A stretch of 64,000 bases of DNA from a bacterium (Candidatus Blackallbacteria) CG13_big_fil_rev_8_21_14_2_50_49_14 (lineage in GTDB: Bacteria; Cyanobacteriota; Sericytochromatia; UBA7694): the NCBI GenBank assembly GCA_002783405.1, contig PFGG01000009.1, forward strand, positions 18,257 through 82,256. The letters are read 5' to 3'. Below are positions 17,592 to 26,143 of this stretch, in pieces. The first letter of the stretch is position 1. Each line of letters begins with the position of its first letter. The notes under the pieces were generated by a model, which ran no database searches, had not been told where the DNA came from, and worked only from the letters and a program-made list of their open reading frames with translations. The translations under genes were made by a program, and so were the position numbers.

Positions 17592-18415
17592 GGTTGGCCT
17601 GCCTGCTCTTTAAAGGCCTGTGGGTCATGTGAGCACAGAATTTGTACGTCGGGGTGCTGACGGGACAAGAGTTGCAATTTGAGGAGCGTATTGCCCCATT
17701 CAAAGGCATTCCAAGGCTCGAGAACCTGTAGCAGCAAGAGGCCAGGGGAACAGTTTATTCCTGGAAAAGACAATTGGCCCCTCTCAAAAAAAGCATCCCC
17801 GGCATGAAGTAACCAACCTGTTGGGGTTTGAATCGCAATACCACTGTGCCCGCGGGTATGGCCACGCAGCGGAATCAGTAGAATTTCCTCTGGCAATCCC
17901 CGTAAACTGCGTACAGCATTGAGGCCTTTCCACGTCTCCCCTAGGGGCTCATAGGTTTCCCACTGCACGTCATGTTTCCATTGGCGGGGCAAATAGCGCC
18001 AGATTTCAGCAAGAGAGGGCTGGCTGACCGCTCCCTGGTATTCGTTAAGGTGAAGATGAACACGGGCCTTCGGAAAGTCAGCAAGGCCACCGGCATGGTC
18101 AAGATCCAGATGGGTGAGCACAATATGTCTGACCTCTTCAGGTGCAAAACCCAATGCCTTGATTTGAGCCAAGGCGGTTTCCTGGGCGTGGTAGCGTGGG
18201 GGAGAAAAGGTATCCAGCAAAGGGCTGACAAAACCCAGGCGTAAATCTTCCCGTCCCAATCCTGTATCGATCAGCACCAATCCAGCTTCTGTTTCAAGCA
18301 AGAGACAATGGCAAACCAGCATTCCAGGTTTCAGGAGAGAACCCCTGCCATTGAAAAGTTTTTGGCTGAGTGGGCACAAGGTGCCACAATTGAGATGGTG
18401 TATTTTGAGGGCCAT
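17588..18415 (-). CDS. MBL-fold metallo-hydrolase, lactonase-like
   Basis: About 275 residues. The metal motif reads 'THLDLDHAGGL', the H-x-D-x-D-H variant common in the N-acyl-homoserine-lactonase-like branch, with further ligands in 'LRGHTRGHSGI' (His) and 'LLHAGDAFF' (Asp) and a late His in 'ILCSHDPQAF'. 'LLLETEAGLVLIDTGLG' is the standard first strand pair. The family hydrolyses lactones, thioesters or phosphoesters with two metal ions in the cytoplasm. Start at 18415 is chosen for GATAGGG immediately upstream; earlier in-frame ATGs at 18427 and 18457 lack a ribosome site. Its stop is part of a TTGA overlap with the carrier gene, so the two form a coupled pair. The true substrate is unknown; a role in quorum quenching should not be assumed. 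Confidence 0.85.
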   Translation of the reverse strand: MALKIHHLNCGTLCPLSQKLFNGRGSLLKPGMLVCHCLLLETEAGLVLIDTGLGREDLRLGFVSPLLDTFSPPRYHAQETALAQIKALGFAPEEVRHIVLTHLDLDHAGGLADFPKARVHLHLNEYQGAVSQPSLAEIWRYLPRQWKHDVQWETYEPLGETWKGLNAVRSLRGLPEEILLIPLRGHTRGHSGIAIQTPTGWLLHAGDAFFERGQLSFPGINCSPGLLLLQVLEPWNAFEWGNTLLKLQLLSRQHPDVQILCSHDPQAFKEQAGQP

Positions 18416-18555
18416 GCGCCCTATCATACCATGGCAAAAATCCTTATTCCAGCCCATTTTCAGCTGAATAGGCCTTGGACGTTTTTGTAAGGGTTTTTCA
18501 GGCTGGAAGTGAAAAAACTAAATAAGGAGAGTTAATCCTTGCTTGGGTTCCCTGT

Positions 18556-18561
18556 TATAAT
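18556..18561 (+). promoter_or_regulatory. -10 element (TATAAT) before TolB-like lipoprotein gene
   Basis: A perfect TATAAT lies 33 bases before the TTG start at 18594. No good -35 is seen at 16-18 bases. If transcription begins about seven bases downstream, near 18568, the ATG at 18573 would have almost no leader, which favours the TTG start with its AGGAG. Confidence 0.6.
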
Positions 18562-18593
18562 ACAGCCAGTTTATGCTAAAGGAGTTTCCTCAA

Positions 18594-19490
18594 TTGAAAC
18601 GCATTTTTGCTTTGAGTTTATCTGCTTCGCTCCTCTTCTCTGCCTTGATGGGCTGTGCACCAAAATATCCAGGAGATGATTCTCCTTTCATGGGTAAAAT
18701 TCTATTGACCCAGGTGGTCGATAACAATGAAGAGATCTTTCTGATGAATGCGGATGGCAGTGGAAAGGTCAATCTCAGTAAAAATGCAGCTGCGGATACC
18801 ATGCCGCGTTGGTCAATGGATCGCTCCAAGATCGTTTTTGTTTCCGATCGCGATGGCAATCCAGAAATCTATAGCATGGATGCCAATGGCCAGAATCAGC
18901 GTCGTTTGACCGACCATCCCGATCGCGATCTCTATCCCGATTTTGCCCCTGATGGCAAACACATTACCTTTACCTCTGAACGCGATGGCAATGAAGAGGT
19001 TTATATCATGAACGTTGATGGGTCTCAACAAAAAAATATCAGCAACCATCCTGCTGGAGACGCTGTTTCCCGTTGGTCGCCCGATGGCAAAACCCTGCTC
19101 TTTGTCTCTGATCGGGATGGCAATAACGAGTTGTACACGATTGGCATTGATGGCAAAGGGGCTCAGAACCTGACCCGTCATCAAGGACAGGATTACGGCG
19201 GCACTTGGTCAATTGATGGCAGCATGATTGCTTTTGCTTCCAGTCGGGATGCAGACTCCAATGAAATTTATATCATGCAGGCTGATGGCTCTAAAATTCG
19301 CCGTCTCACCACCGATCAACTTGCAAAATTTGGACCGGTTTTCTCACGGGATATGAAACGGATTCTTTTCTCAGGTGCAAAGAGCCAAAGCAGTTCCACG
19401 CAATATGATTTGTTCCAAATTAATCTGGATGGTTCGGGTTTGCGCAATCTTACCAATTCTCCCACCGACTCGAGCGAAGGGGACTGGTAG
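18594..19490 (+). CDS. TolB-like WD40/PD40 beta-propeller lipoprotein
   Basis: 298 residues from TTG 18594, which has AAGGAG nine bases upstream. The frame also contains an ATG at 18573, but that lies too near the likely transcript start and has no ribosome site. The signal peptide ends in a lipobox (ALMGC). The mature part is six repeated blades of the TolB type, each with S-x-D-G-x-x-I-x-F-x-S-D-R-D-G-N and E-I-Y-x-M-x-x-D-G (for example 'KIVFVSDRDGNPEIYSMDAN'). TolB-like propellers in the periplasm bind protein partners; this one is lipid-anchored and lacks the N-terminal TolB domain, so it is not TolB itself. It is a single gene with a strong hairpin downstream. Confidence 0.86.
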   Translation: MKRIFALSLSASLLFSALMGCAPKYPGDDSPFMGKILLTQVVDNNEEIFLMNADGSGKVNLSKNAAADTMPRWSMDRSKIVFVSDRDGNPEIYSMDANGQNQRRLTDHPDRDLYPDFAPDGKHITFTSERDGNEEVYIMNVDGSQQKNISNHPAGDAVSRWSPDGKTLLFVSDRDGNNELYTIGIDGKGAQNLTRHQGQDYGGTWSIDGSMIAFASSRDADSNEIYIMQADGSKIRRLTTDQLAKFGPVFSRDMKRILFSGAKSQSSSTQYDLFQINLDGSGLRNLTNSPTDSSEGDW

Positions 19491-19519
19491 GGCGTTTCTA
19501 CCTGTAAATTTTTGCTCAC

Positions 19520-19577
19520 AAGCTTCTGGGCTCGGGGTGCCTTGACCCCATGCTCAGAAGCTTGGACTGGGTTTTTG
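19520..19577 (+). terminator. Intrinsic terminator after TolB-like gene
   Basis: AAGCTTCTG pairs with CAGAAGCTT, with an inner GGGGTGCC/GACCCC pairing, making a long hairpin. A GTTTTTG run follows about 8 bases after the stem. It lies 30 bases past the stop codon at 19490. Confidence 0.75.
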
Positions 19578-19811
19578 TACTTCAAGTTTTGGCACGGTCT
19601 GAACCTACTTAATTGTCAGCAGGATAAGAGGAGTGCTATGCTTTAAGGGCATGCATTTTATTCATATTTTCAGCTTTAACCCGCAAATCAGGGTTTATCT
19701 TGTCCCTCCCCAGACGGATTCTCTCGCTGGGACGTTTTCTGTCTCTCGATTAAGGAACAGATTTTAAGCATGCCATTAGCGCTTTAACAATAATAACTTC
19801 CATGGAACCCT
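19578..19811 (+). other. Gene-free leader region of the DEAD-box helicase gene
   Basis: Part of a 321-base gap without a convincing gene. TTGTCA and TATGCT about 18 bases apart near 19615-19644 make a possible promoter, which would give a leader of roughly 160 bases with a small hairpin (CCCAG/CTGGG near 19708-19732). Long leaders are common for cold-shock RNA helicase genes, so post-transcriptional control is possible but only inferred. A 38-codon frame from 19651 is discussed under rejected items. Confidence 0.4.
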
Positions 19812-21920
19812 ATGAAATTTTCAGATTTTGATTTACACCCCCCCTTGCTTCAAGCACTCGATGAAATGGGCTATACAGGCCCCACTCCCATTCAAGAAAA
19901 AACGATTCCAACGCTGCTTGAAGGCCGTGATGTCATTGGTTGTGCCCAAACGGGTACCGGTAAAACTGCGGCTTTTGCCTTGCCTGTTTTGCAAAAGATT
20001 AAACCGGGTGCCAGCGCGCATCCCCAGGCTTTGATTATTACGCCGACACGTGAGTTGGCTGAACAGATTTTTCAGGCCATTCAAGACTATACCCGTTTCA
20101 TGCCAGTACGTTGTGTTGCTGTGTATGGGGGCGTGCCTTCCCGAACTCAGGAATCAGCACTCAAAAAAGGTGTAGATATTGTCGTTGCGACCCCTGGCCG
20201 TTTGTTGGATTTGCTGCAAAAACCTTCCTTGCGCCTCTACGACGTGCGTTTTCTGATTTTAGATGAGGCGGATCGGATGCTGGACATGGGCTTTATACCC
20301 GATGTGGAGAATATTGTCAGCTATGTTCCCCGCACCCGGCAAACCCTGTTATTTTCTGCCACCATGCCCCCTGAAATTGAAAAATTGGCACGCCGTGTGA
20401 CCCGCACCCAATCTGCAGAGATGATCGTGATTGGCGAACGCAGTTCTTCAGCGGATACGGTGACACAGTGGATTTGCAAAGTGGGCGATCGCGAAAAAGA
20501 AAGACTCTTGATTTCGCTGCTCAAACAACCCGAAATGACGTCTACGATTGTGTTTACCCGTACCAAGCTGGGGTGTGCCGAGCTGAGCCGACGTCTGGAA
20601 CAGGCGGGTATTTCAGCCATGGCGATTCACTCCAATCTTTCGCAGGTTCAACGCCAGAATGCCTTGGAACGTTTTAAGCGTGGGGAGTGTGAAATCCTGG
20701 TTGCTACCGATATCGCGGCCCGAGGTCTGGATATTGAGCATATTTCCCATGTCGTCAATTTTGATACCCCGACCCATCCTGAAGATTATGTGCACCGCGT
20801 CGGCAGAACAGGCCGCGCTCTGGCCAAAGGAGAGGCGTATACCTTTGTTTCTCCTGCCGAAATCCGGCATCTGAAAAATATCGAAAAACTGATCAATCGC
20901 ACCTTGCCTGAATGGTCAGACCAACGTGAAACCCCAAAATTGGAAACGGAAAAAACCGTTAGTCAGGGAAGTGAGCGCGGGAAAACCACTCACAAAAAAT
21001 CAGCAGAGACCAAGCCTTCTCAAAAAGCGCAAGAAACAAGGTCTGTTTCGCCTAAAAAAGAGAGACCGCTCAAAAATACGGGCAAAGCAAAATCTCAGCG
21101 CTCGACTGTTGAAGAGGGCGCAGCGCTTCAGGAGAAGAAAAACAGCACGGCAGCTCGTTCAAAAAAACAGGTGCCTCAGGCAGAGCCTGAAACACCCAAA
21201 CTGATTGAAGCGGGGAAGGCCCCTGCTCGGCAATTAAAGGCGGGCAAGGATCCTGAAGCGCAAAAGAAACTCAAACCTGGACCTGCGCGTGACACGCATA
21301 AAAAATTGCATCCAGGATCAGAGCCCAAGCTTTTACTTGAAACCTCGAGTGAACCCGCTCTTTTGCCCTCAACTCAGATTCCAAAACCTGCTTCTGCCAA
21401 GAAGTCCCGGAATGCTCAACACCTCCGCAAGCCTGTAAAGGCTGAGTTGTCCGTGGTTGATCAGGTAAAACATAAAGAAAACCTTGCTGAAAAGGCCCGT
21501 CCCACCAAACGCACACCAGAACCCAGCGATTTTAGAGAGCCTTCCCCTTCAGTAAAATCTGAAAGAGAAGTCGAGCAGAATGTTTCGACACAGACCTTGG
21601 GGCCTGCTGCTCAAGAATTGAACCGTCGCAGACAGGCCTCTGAACGCGCCCAGAAGCGTACGTCTGTTTCGCGTTTGACGGCCCATACCCAGGCTTCCGC
21701 CTCAACCGCAGAACCGCGCTCTGCCTATGGAGAATCAAAACATCTTTCTCCTCAAGTTTCAGAGCTTTCCCGCCAAACGGTGCGCCAGGAAAAGGCGCCT
21801 GTGGCGAATCCTCAAAAAGACTCCTATGCGGCAAGAATGGCGAAACAATCGCCTCATTCCAGTCATGCTCCGCGCTTCTTCCGCAGCGAAGAGGATGTGG
21901 ATTGGTTAGATGAGGAGTAA
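19812..21920 (+). CDS. DEAD-box RNA helicase with long basic disordered tail
   Basis: 702 residues. The first about 375 form a complete helicase core: Q motif 'GYTGPTPIQEKTIP', motif I 'AQTGTGKT', 'PTRELAEQ', motif II DEAD near residue 150, motif III SAT near 182, 'ATDIAARGLDIEHISHVVNF' and motif VI 'HRVGRTGRA'. It most resembles the RhlE/CsdA type that unwinds structured RNA, for example in ribosome assembly or cold adaptation. Residues about 375-702 are low complexity, rich in K, S, P, E, Q and R with no predicted fold, ending in the acidic 'FFRSEEDVDWLDEE'. Such tails often bind RNA or promote condensates. The tail is far longer than usual. The start is ATG with only a weak GGAA upstream. 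Confidence 0.93.
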   Translation: MKFSDFDLHPPLLQALDEMGYTGPTPIQEKTIPTLLEGRDVIGCAQTGTGKTAAFALPVLQKIKPGASAHPQALIITPTRELAEQIFQAIQDYTRFMPVRCVAVYGGVPSRTQESALKKGVDIVVATPGRLLDLLQKPSLRLYDVRFLILDEADRMLDMGFIPDVENIVSYVPRTRQTLLFSATMPPEIEKLARRVTRTQSAEMIVIGERSSSADTVTQWICKVGDREKERLLISLLKQPEMTSTIVFTRTKLGCAELSRRLEQAGISAMAIHSNLSQVQRQNALERFKRGECEILVATDIAARGLDIEHISHVVNFDTPTHPEDYVHRVGRTGRALAKGEAYTFVSPAEIRHLKNIEKLINRTLPEWSDQRETPKLETEKTVSQGSERGKTTHKKSAETKPSQKAQETRSVSPKKERPLKNTGKAKSQRSTVEEGAALQEKKNSTAARSKKQVPQAEPETPKLIEAGKAPARQLKAGKDPEAQKKLKPGPARDTHKKLHPGSEPKLLLETSSEPALLPSTQIPKPASAKKSRNAQHLRKPVKAELSVVDQVKHKENLAEKARPTKRTPEPSDFREPSPSVKSEREVEQNVSTQTLGPAAQELNRRRQASERAQKRTSVSRLTAHTQASASTAEPRSAYGESKHLSPQVSELSRQTVRQEKAPVANPQKDSYAARMAKQSPHSSHAPRFFRSEEDVDWLDEE

Positions 21921-21940
21921 ATCCGCATTGTCTCTGCTCT

Positions 21941-21969
21941 TTGCATAATCTTTGCAGGGATTCTATACT
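21941..21969 (+). promoter_or_regulatory. Sigma-70-type promoter for the propeller/CheA-P2-like gene
   Basis: TTGCAT (21941-21946) and TATACT (21964-21969) are separated by exactly 17 bases, matching the consensus at four and five of six positions. Transcription should begin near 21976, giving a leader of about 50 bases. No strong ribosome site precedes the ATG at 22029. Confidence 0.7.
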
Positions 21970-22028
21970 AGTAAGATGGGAAAACGCCTTATCTTATCAG
22001 AAGAATGCGGTTTAGAACGTTAAATTAA

Positions 22029-25000
22029 ATGTCGATAGCCAGTCCTGAAGACCTTAAATTGATCGAAAAGTTAATTCAACGTGGCTTGGTTGAACGTGCC
22101 ACTTTGGTGGGCATGCTTGAGGCTCAGAAAAAAGCGTTTGAAGAGTCGCACCGTACTTTGTCAGGGACGCTTTATCAATTGGAGCCAGAAACAGGGCTTT
22201 TGCGGGTCAGTGATTTGGCTTCGAAACAGGAGCTTGCTGTTTATCCGCTTTCTGCAAGTTTAACGGGTTCACAGTGGGCCCCCTGGGCAACCCATCGTCT
22301 CTTGGTAAAAGAAGACGATGGCACTCAACTTTTTTCTGTTCCTCTTGAAAAAGAGGCGACAGCTGGTTTGGTTCTGTCGCGTGAAGGCGCTTGGGTTTTG
22401 ACCCAGGAAGGGCTGCAGGCAGATTGGCTTGGTTATGGTCGTAGCAGTCTTTTTCCGGGAAACTTACGCGACAGAAATCAAACAGGACCTTGGGATTTAT
22501 TCTTTGCTGCAGATGATTCACTTTTTGCCTTGGCCGATCGTGGCGCGGGGACTGTGGATGTCTTTTCAACTCAAAACCATCATAAACTTGCCCATTTTCA
22601 AGTGCGGCCTGCGGGCAGTCATTCAGGGCTGAACGTGGCCTTTGATTTGCGTGATCAACGTTTGATCATGACAGACAATACCTCAACGGTTTTGCATGTG
22701 GGGAATATCGCCACGGGTCAAATTGAGCAGATCAAGCCGGGTTTGGGCATGTTGGGCAATCTGGTCATGGCCCCTGATTTTGAACACCTCTATCTATTAA
22801 CTTTGAAGCCCGCTCAAGAATTGCTTTATTTAAAAATTTCGACCTGGTCTGTCAGCAAAAGAATTCCATTGAAAGGAGATCTCTTTCGAAATCAAAGTGA
22901 AGTTCCCAGCGATTTACTCCAGCTTTCTCCGAATCAAAGGTTCTTGCTGGTGATGACTTTCCAAAATGCTCCTGATCCCCTCACCCCTGTTGTCTCGGTG
23001 ATTGATACAGCACAGGTGAAAACACTGCGTCGCTATGCCTTGAAAGACGGTTCAAGACCCTGTCAGATTTTATTTGCCCGACCCAACCCACTTCAATCCT
23101 ATTCCCAAAAAAATCTCAAGCAAATGCTCTTAGAGTCTGGGTTGGTCAATGAGCAGACTTTGTTCTCCCTAGAGCAGCCAGAAATTGAAATGATTCCGCC
23201 CCCTGTACTGCATCCTTCAGATTTGCATCAACCCCAAGAATTTGTGCCTCCGCCTGTTCTGAGCCCCCCGGTGGTGGCCCGAAAGCCTATGCCTGGACCC
23301 GTTGCTCCGGCTCCCGCGCAAGCTGAGCCGCTTCCCCCTGCTCCGCCTGAGCCTGAAGCTGTAAAGGCACCGTCAAAACCCAGTGCCTCAGAAATCAGCC
23401 TGGGCCCTGAAACAGAAAGCCTGATCGCAAAACTTTTGGCTGAATATTTTAAGCTGGAAACGGGCCTGGAAATCATGGACTTTCCCCGTCCTTGGAAGTT
23501 ACTGCAGGAAGAAGCTGTCCGGATTCGTCCGATTTTGGAAAAATCCTTTGATGTGCCTGTGGAACTTGAGAAACTGCATGAGGGGCGCAGTCTGAAAATG
23601 ACCTTGCGCCGCAGGGCGGTTGTGCTCAGACAGGAGCAGGAAAGCTGGTTAAAAGAACATCCTGATCCGATCGTGCCTTTGCAATGTCCGCTTTGTCAGC
23701 AGAATCTGATGAATCATTGGGAATGTCAGGTCTGTGGCTATGAGCTTGAAAACGCCTTGCGCAGTTTTAAGGCTCGGATTGCTTCTGCTGAGGCGACGAC
23801 TGAACTTGAAAATGGCAATTTTGTTTTGCCCGATCCACAGGGCTTGCGCATCCTTGAACTGAATTCCCGCAAAGAAATTGTCTGGCAATTGGATCCTGAT
23901 CAGCTTTCCTGTGAGTTTCCCAGAGATGCAGTGCGTATGCCGGATGAACGCCTTTTGGTAGCAGACAGCCACCGCCATCAAATTTATGAAGTGGGATTAA
24001 AGGGCAAAATTCATTGGTCGATGAAAACCTTTGAATCAGAAACCCATCGCTTGAAAAATCCTGTAAAAATCAGTTGGCGGCGTACCTCCTCAGGTGAGCT
24101 GCGTTATTTGATTGTGGATCAGGGCAATCACCGCGTACTTGAAATTGATCATGAAAGTCAGATTTGCTGGAGCTTTGGGGAACAGGGCGTGTCAGGAGAC
24201 GATACTGCGCATTTGGATTCTCCGACGGATCTTCAATTTACCCCTGATCGCACCTGGTTGATTACCGATGCGAACAATGGCAGGGTTTTGGAATTGGGGG
24301 AAGAAGGTGAACTTGAACAGATTTTTGAGCGCGAGTCCTATGGTTTGCTGCGACCGGTTTGCGCCCAACGTCTTTGGAATGGGCATACGTTGATTGTCGA
24401 TGCTGAAGCCTATCAGATTCTGGAATTGGATCCCTTGGGGGTGGTCAAAGAGCGGATTACTTACTATAAAACAGGCATGCCCACTGAGCTGCGCTTGCTC
24501 GAGCCCTCCCGCTTGATTCGTTTGCCCAATCAAGATCTTATACTCTATAACGATCGCAAGGCGATACAAATCTTGCCGCTGCAAAAAAAATTAATTTGGT
24601 TTTCAACCCTTGATAAACTTCAGCTTGAAGCTGCCAAACGATCGGAGTATAAGCCTGAATCAGCAGAAGCCCCTCCCCTTCAGAGCCAAGAGTCTCCAAC
24701 CCGTGAAATTCCTGTTCAGGCAGCAGTTGAACCGCTTGTGCCAACTCCCGCAGCCCCTAAAGATGCTGGGGCCAAGTTTCGCAGAGTTTCAGCCCAAGAA
24801 CGGCTTCAGGCTTTAATTCAACGCCCAACTGCACCCAAGGCACATTTGGAGAGTTTTGATCATTCTGTGGTCTATACCCGCGAGGGAGCAAGCCTGACTG
24901 AACATTCTCCCTATTTAATTGATCAGCGCCACAACGGGATTGTCAGAATAGATCGCAAGGGCCGTGTGATTTGGCATTTTGGTTATGATCTCGAGCAAAG

Positions 25001-26087
25001 ACTTTCGCGTCCTCAATTTTTGCAGGTCACTTCTCACTCGCTCGTGATTGCAGACACGGGCAATAACCGGGTGATCGAAGTTTCGCGCCTGGATAAAGAG
25101 CTTCTGAATGAAATCAAGGGGCCGGTCAGTCGTCGTTTGAATCATCCCCGATCGGCGATGCTGCTCAAGAATGGGAATTATTTAATCGCCGATCAATACA
25201 ATCAGCGTTTGGTTGAAATTACACCCGATAATCAGACTGTTTGGGGATTTAAGCGCGATGAGCTGATTGCCTCGCCGCAGTATGCTGAAGAATTGCCCGA
25301 TGGTAGCATTCTCTTTTGTGATGCCCTTTTGAACCGGGTGACGATTATTCACCGCTCGGGTCTGGTGAAATGGTTTTATGGCAATCCCATCAAAGGCAAG
25401 GGTCAATTGCCAGGAAAACAGGATCGTCTTTTTGGGCCTGGATACGCGACCCGTCTTGAAAATGGGAATTTTCTGATTGCCGATACGCGGCACCATCGGG
25501 TCTTAGAAATTAATCCAGAAGGTAAATTAATTTGGGAGTATTATGGGCATGCCCGCAGCAACCGTTTAAACCCGACCTGGTTGGCGCGTTTGGAAAATGG
25601 CAATACGCTGGTTTCATTTTTTAACCATACCCGTCTGGTGGAACTGAGCCCTAAAAATGCCTCTGTTTGGTCGTATACCCTGGGCAAAGATGTTTTTCAA
25701 CCCCCTGTAGCAGGTGATGAGGATACCTTGGTGCAGCATGAGGTTGAAGAAATCCAAACCTTTTACAATGCGGCTGATCGTCGGGTGATCCAAACCGCTC
25801 AAGCCAGTGGGCAAGAAGTGGTGGAGTTGCATATCGAACTGATGGATGGCGTACAAATGAAGTCTGTTCGTGCTTCTTTGATTATGATGCAGGTAGAAGA
25901 GTTTGGCATGGTGATTAAGTCTTTCCCCCCCCCTGAGGATTTACTGGCAGATCGCTTTGGGCGCCACTTGGTTTTGACCTGTTCCCTCTACAAGCAATTT
26001 GATCGCGATCAAGTAGCTCACAAAGTCAGCGGCATTGCTGAAGTGCTTGAGGTCTTTGCCCACGACCCCGATTTAAACATCCATTAA
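22029..26087 (+). CDS. 1352-residue multi-propeller (NHL-like) protein with zinc ribbon and CheA-P2-like C-terminus
   Basis: No signal peptide or membrane segment, so probably cytoplasmic. Residues 1-45 are helical. About 50-365 form a first beta-propeller. A proline-rich linker (about 385-450) leads to a helical part, then a zinc ribbon with 'CPLCQQNL' and 'CQVCGYELE' near 554-572. About 590-870 form an NHL propeller ('YLIVDQGNHRVLEIDHES', 'TWLITDANNGRVLELG'). A second proline-rich linker (870-930) precedes another NHL propeller at about 945-1220 ('HSLVIADTGNNRVIEVS', 'GNFLIADTRHHRVLEIN'). The last 89 residues contain 'QMKSVRASLIMMQVEEFG' and 'KSFPPPEDLLADRF', which match the pattern of the CheA P2 domain that binds CheY-type response regulators. 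The propeller calls are firm; the P2 match is by memory of the family pattern. Confidence 0.75.
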   Translation: MSIASPEDLKLIEKLIQRGLVERATLVGMLEAQKKAFEESHRTLSGTLYQLEPETGLLRVSDLASKQELAVYPLSASLTGSQWAPWATHRLLVKEDDGTQLFSVPLEKEATAGLVLSREGAWVLTQEGLQADWLGYGRSSLFPGNLRDRNQTGPWDLFFAADDSLFALADRGAGTVDVFSTQNHHKLAHFQVRPAGSHSGLNVAFDLRDQRLIMTDNTSTVLHVGNIATGQIEQIKPGLGMLGNLVMAPDFEHLYLLTLKPAQELLYLKISTWSVSKRIPLKGDLFRNQSEVPSDLLQLSPNQRFLLVMTFQNAPDPLTPVVSVIDTAQVKTLRRYALKDGSRPCQILFARPNPLQSYSQKNLKQMLLESGLVNEQTLFSLEQPEIEMIPPPVLHPSDLHQPQEFVPPPVLSPPVVARKPMPGPVAPAPAQAEPLPPAPPEPEAVKAPSKPSASEISLGPETESLIAKLLAEYFKLETGLEIMDFPRPWKLLQEEAVRIRPILEKSFDVPVELEKLHEGRSLKMTLRRRAVVLRQEQESWLKEHPDPIVPLQCPLCQQNLMNHWECQVCGYELENALRSFKARIASAEATTELENGNFVLPDPQGLRILELNSRKEIVWQLDPDQLSCEFPRDAVRMPDERLLVADSHRHQIYEVGLKGKIHWSMKTFESETHRLKNPVKISWRRTSSGELRYLIVDQGNHRVLEIDHESQICWSFGEQGVSGDDTAHLDSPTDLQFTPDRTWLITDANNGRVLELGEEGELEQIFERESYGLLRPVCAQRLWNGHTLIVDAEAYQILELDPLGVVKERITYYKTGMPTELRLLEPSRLIRLPNQDLILYNDRKAIQILPLQKKLIWFSTLDKLQLEAAKRSEYKPESAEAPPLQSQESPTREIPVQAAVEPLVPTPAAPKDAGAKFRRVSAQERLQALIQRPTAPKAHLESFDHSVVYTREGASLTEHSPYLIDQRHNGIVRIDRKGRVIWHFGYDLEQRLSRPQFLQVTSHSLVIADTGNNRVIEVSRLDKELLNEIKGPVSRRLNHPRSAMLLKNGNYLIADQYNQRLVEITPDNQTVWGFKRDELIASPQYAEELPDGSILFCDALLNRVTIIHRSGLVKWFYGNPIKGKGQLPGKQDRLFGPGYATRLENGNFLIADTRHHRVLEINPEGKLIWEYYGHARSNRLNPTWLARLENGNTLVSFFNHTRLVELSPKNASVWSYTLGKDVFQPPVAGDEDTLVQHEVEEIQTFYNAADRRVIQTAQASGQEVVELHIELMDGVQMKSVRASLIMMQVEEFGMVIKSFPPPEDLLADRFGRHLVLTCSLYKQFDRDQVAHKVSGIAEVLEVFAHDPDLNIH

Positions 26088-26094
26088 ATATTCT

Positions 26095-26132
26095 TAAAAA
26101 AGCCCCTGCTGAATTTTCAGCAGGGGCTTTTG
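26095..26132. terminator. Bidirectional intrinsic terminator
   Basis: AGCCCCTGCTGAA and TTCAGCAGGGGCT (26101-26128) form a perfect 13-base stem with a two-base loop, flanked by an A run on the left and TTTT on the right. It sits between the convergent propeller and mmsA genes and can terminate both. Confidence 0.93.
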
Positions 26133-26143
26133 AATCAGAATGA

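Noticed and set aside
17588..18415. Quorum-quenching lactonase
   Set aside because: The H-x-D-x-D-H motif is shared by many MBL hydrolases with other substrates; only the family can be claimed.
19651..19767. 38-codon frame with AAGGGC upstream before the DEAD-box gene
   Set aside because: Short, no recognisable product, and it lies in what is probably a leader; coding is not supported without transcript or homology data.
12964..20491. GCGATCGC octamers, the HIP1 repeat of many cyanobacteria
   Set aside because: Only about two copies were found in the 64 kb by eye (near 12964 and 20484), close to chance, so this gives no support for a cyanobacterial origin.
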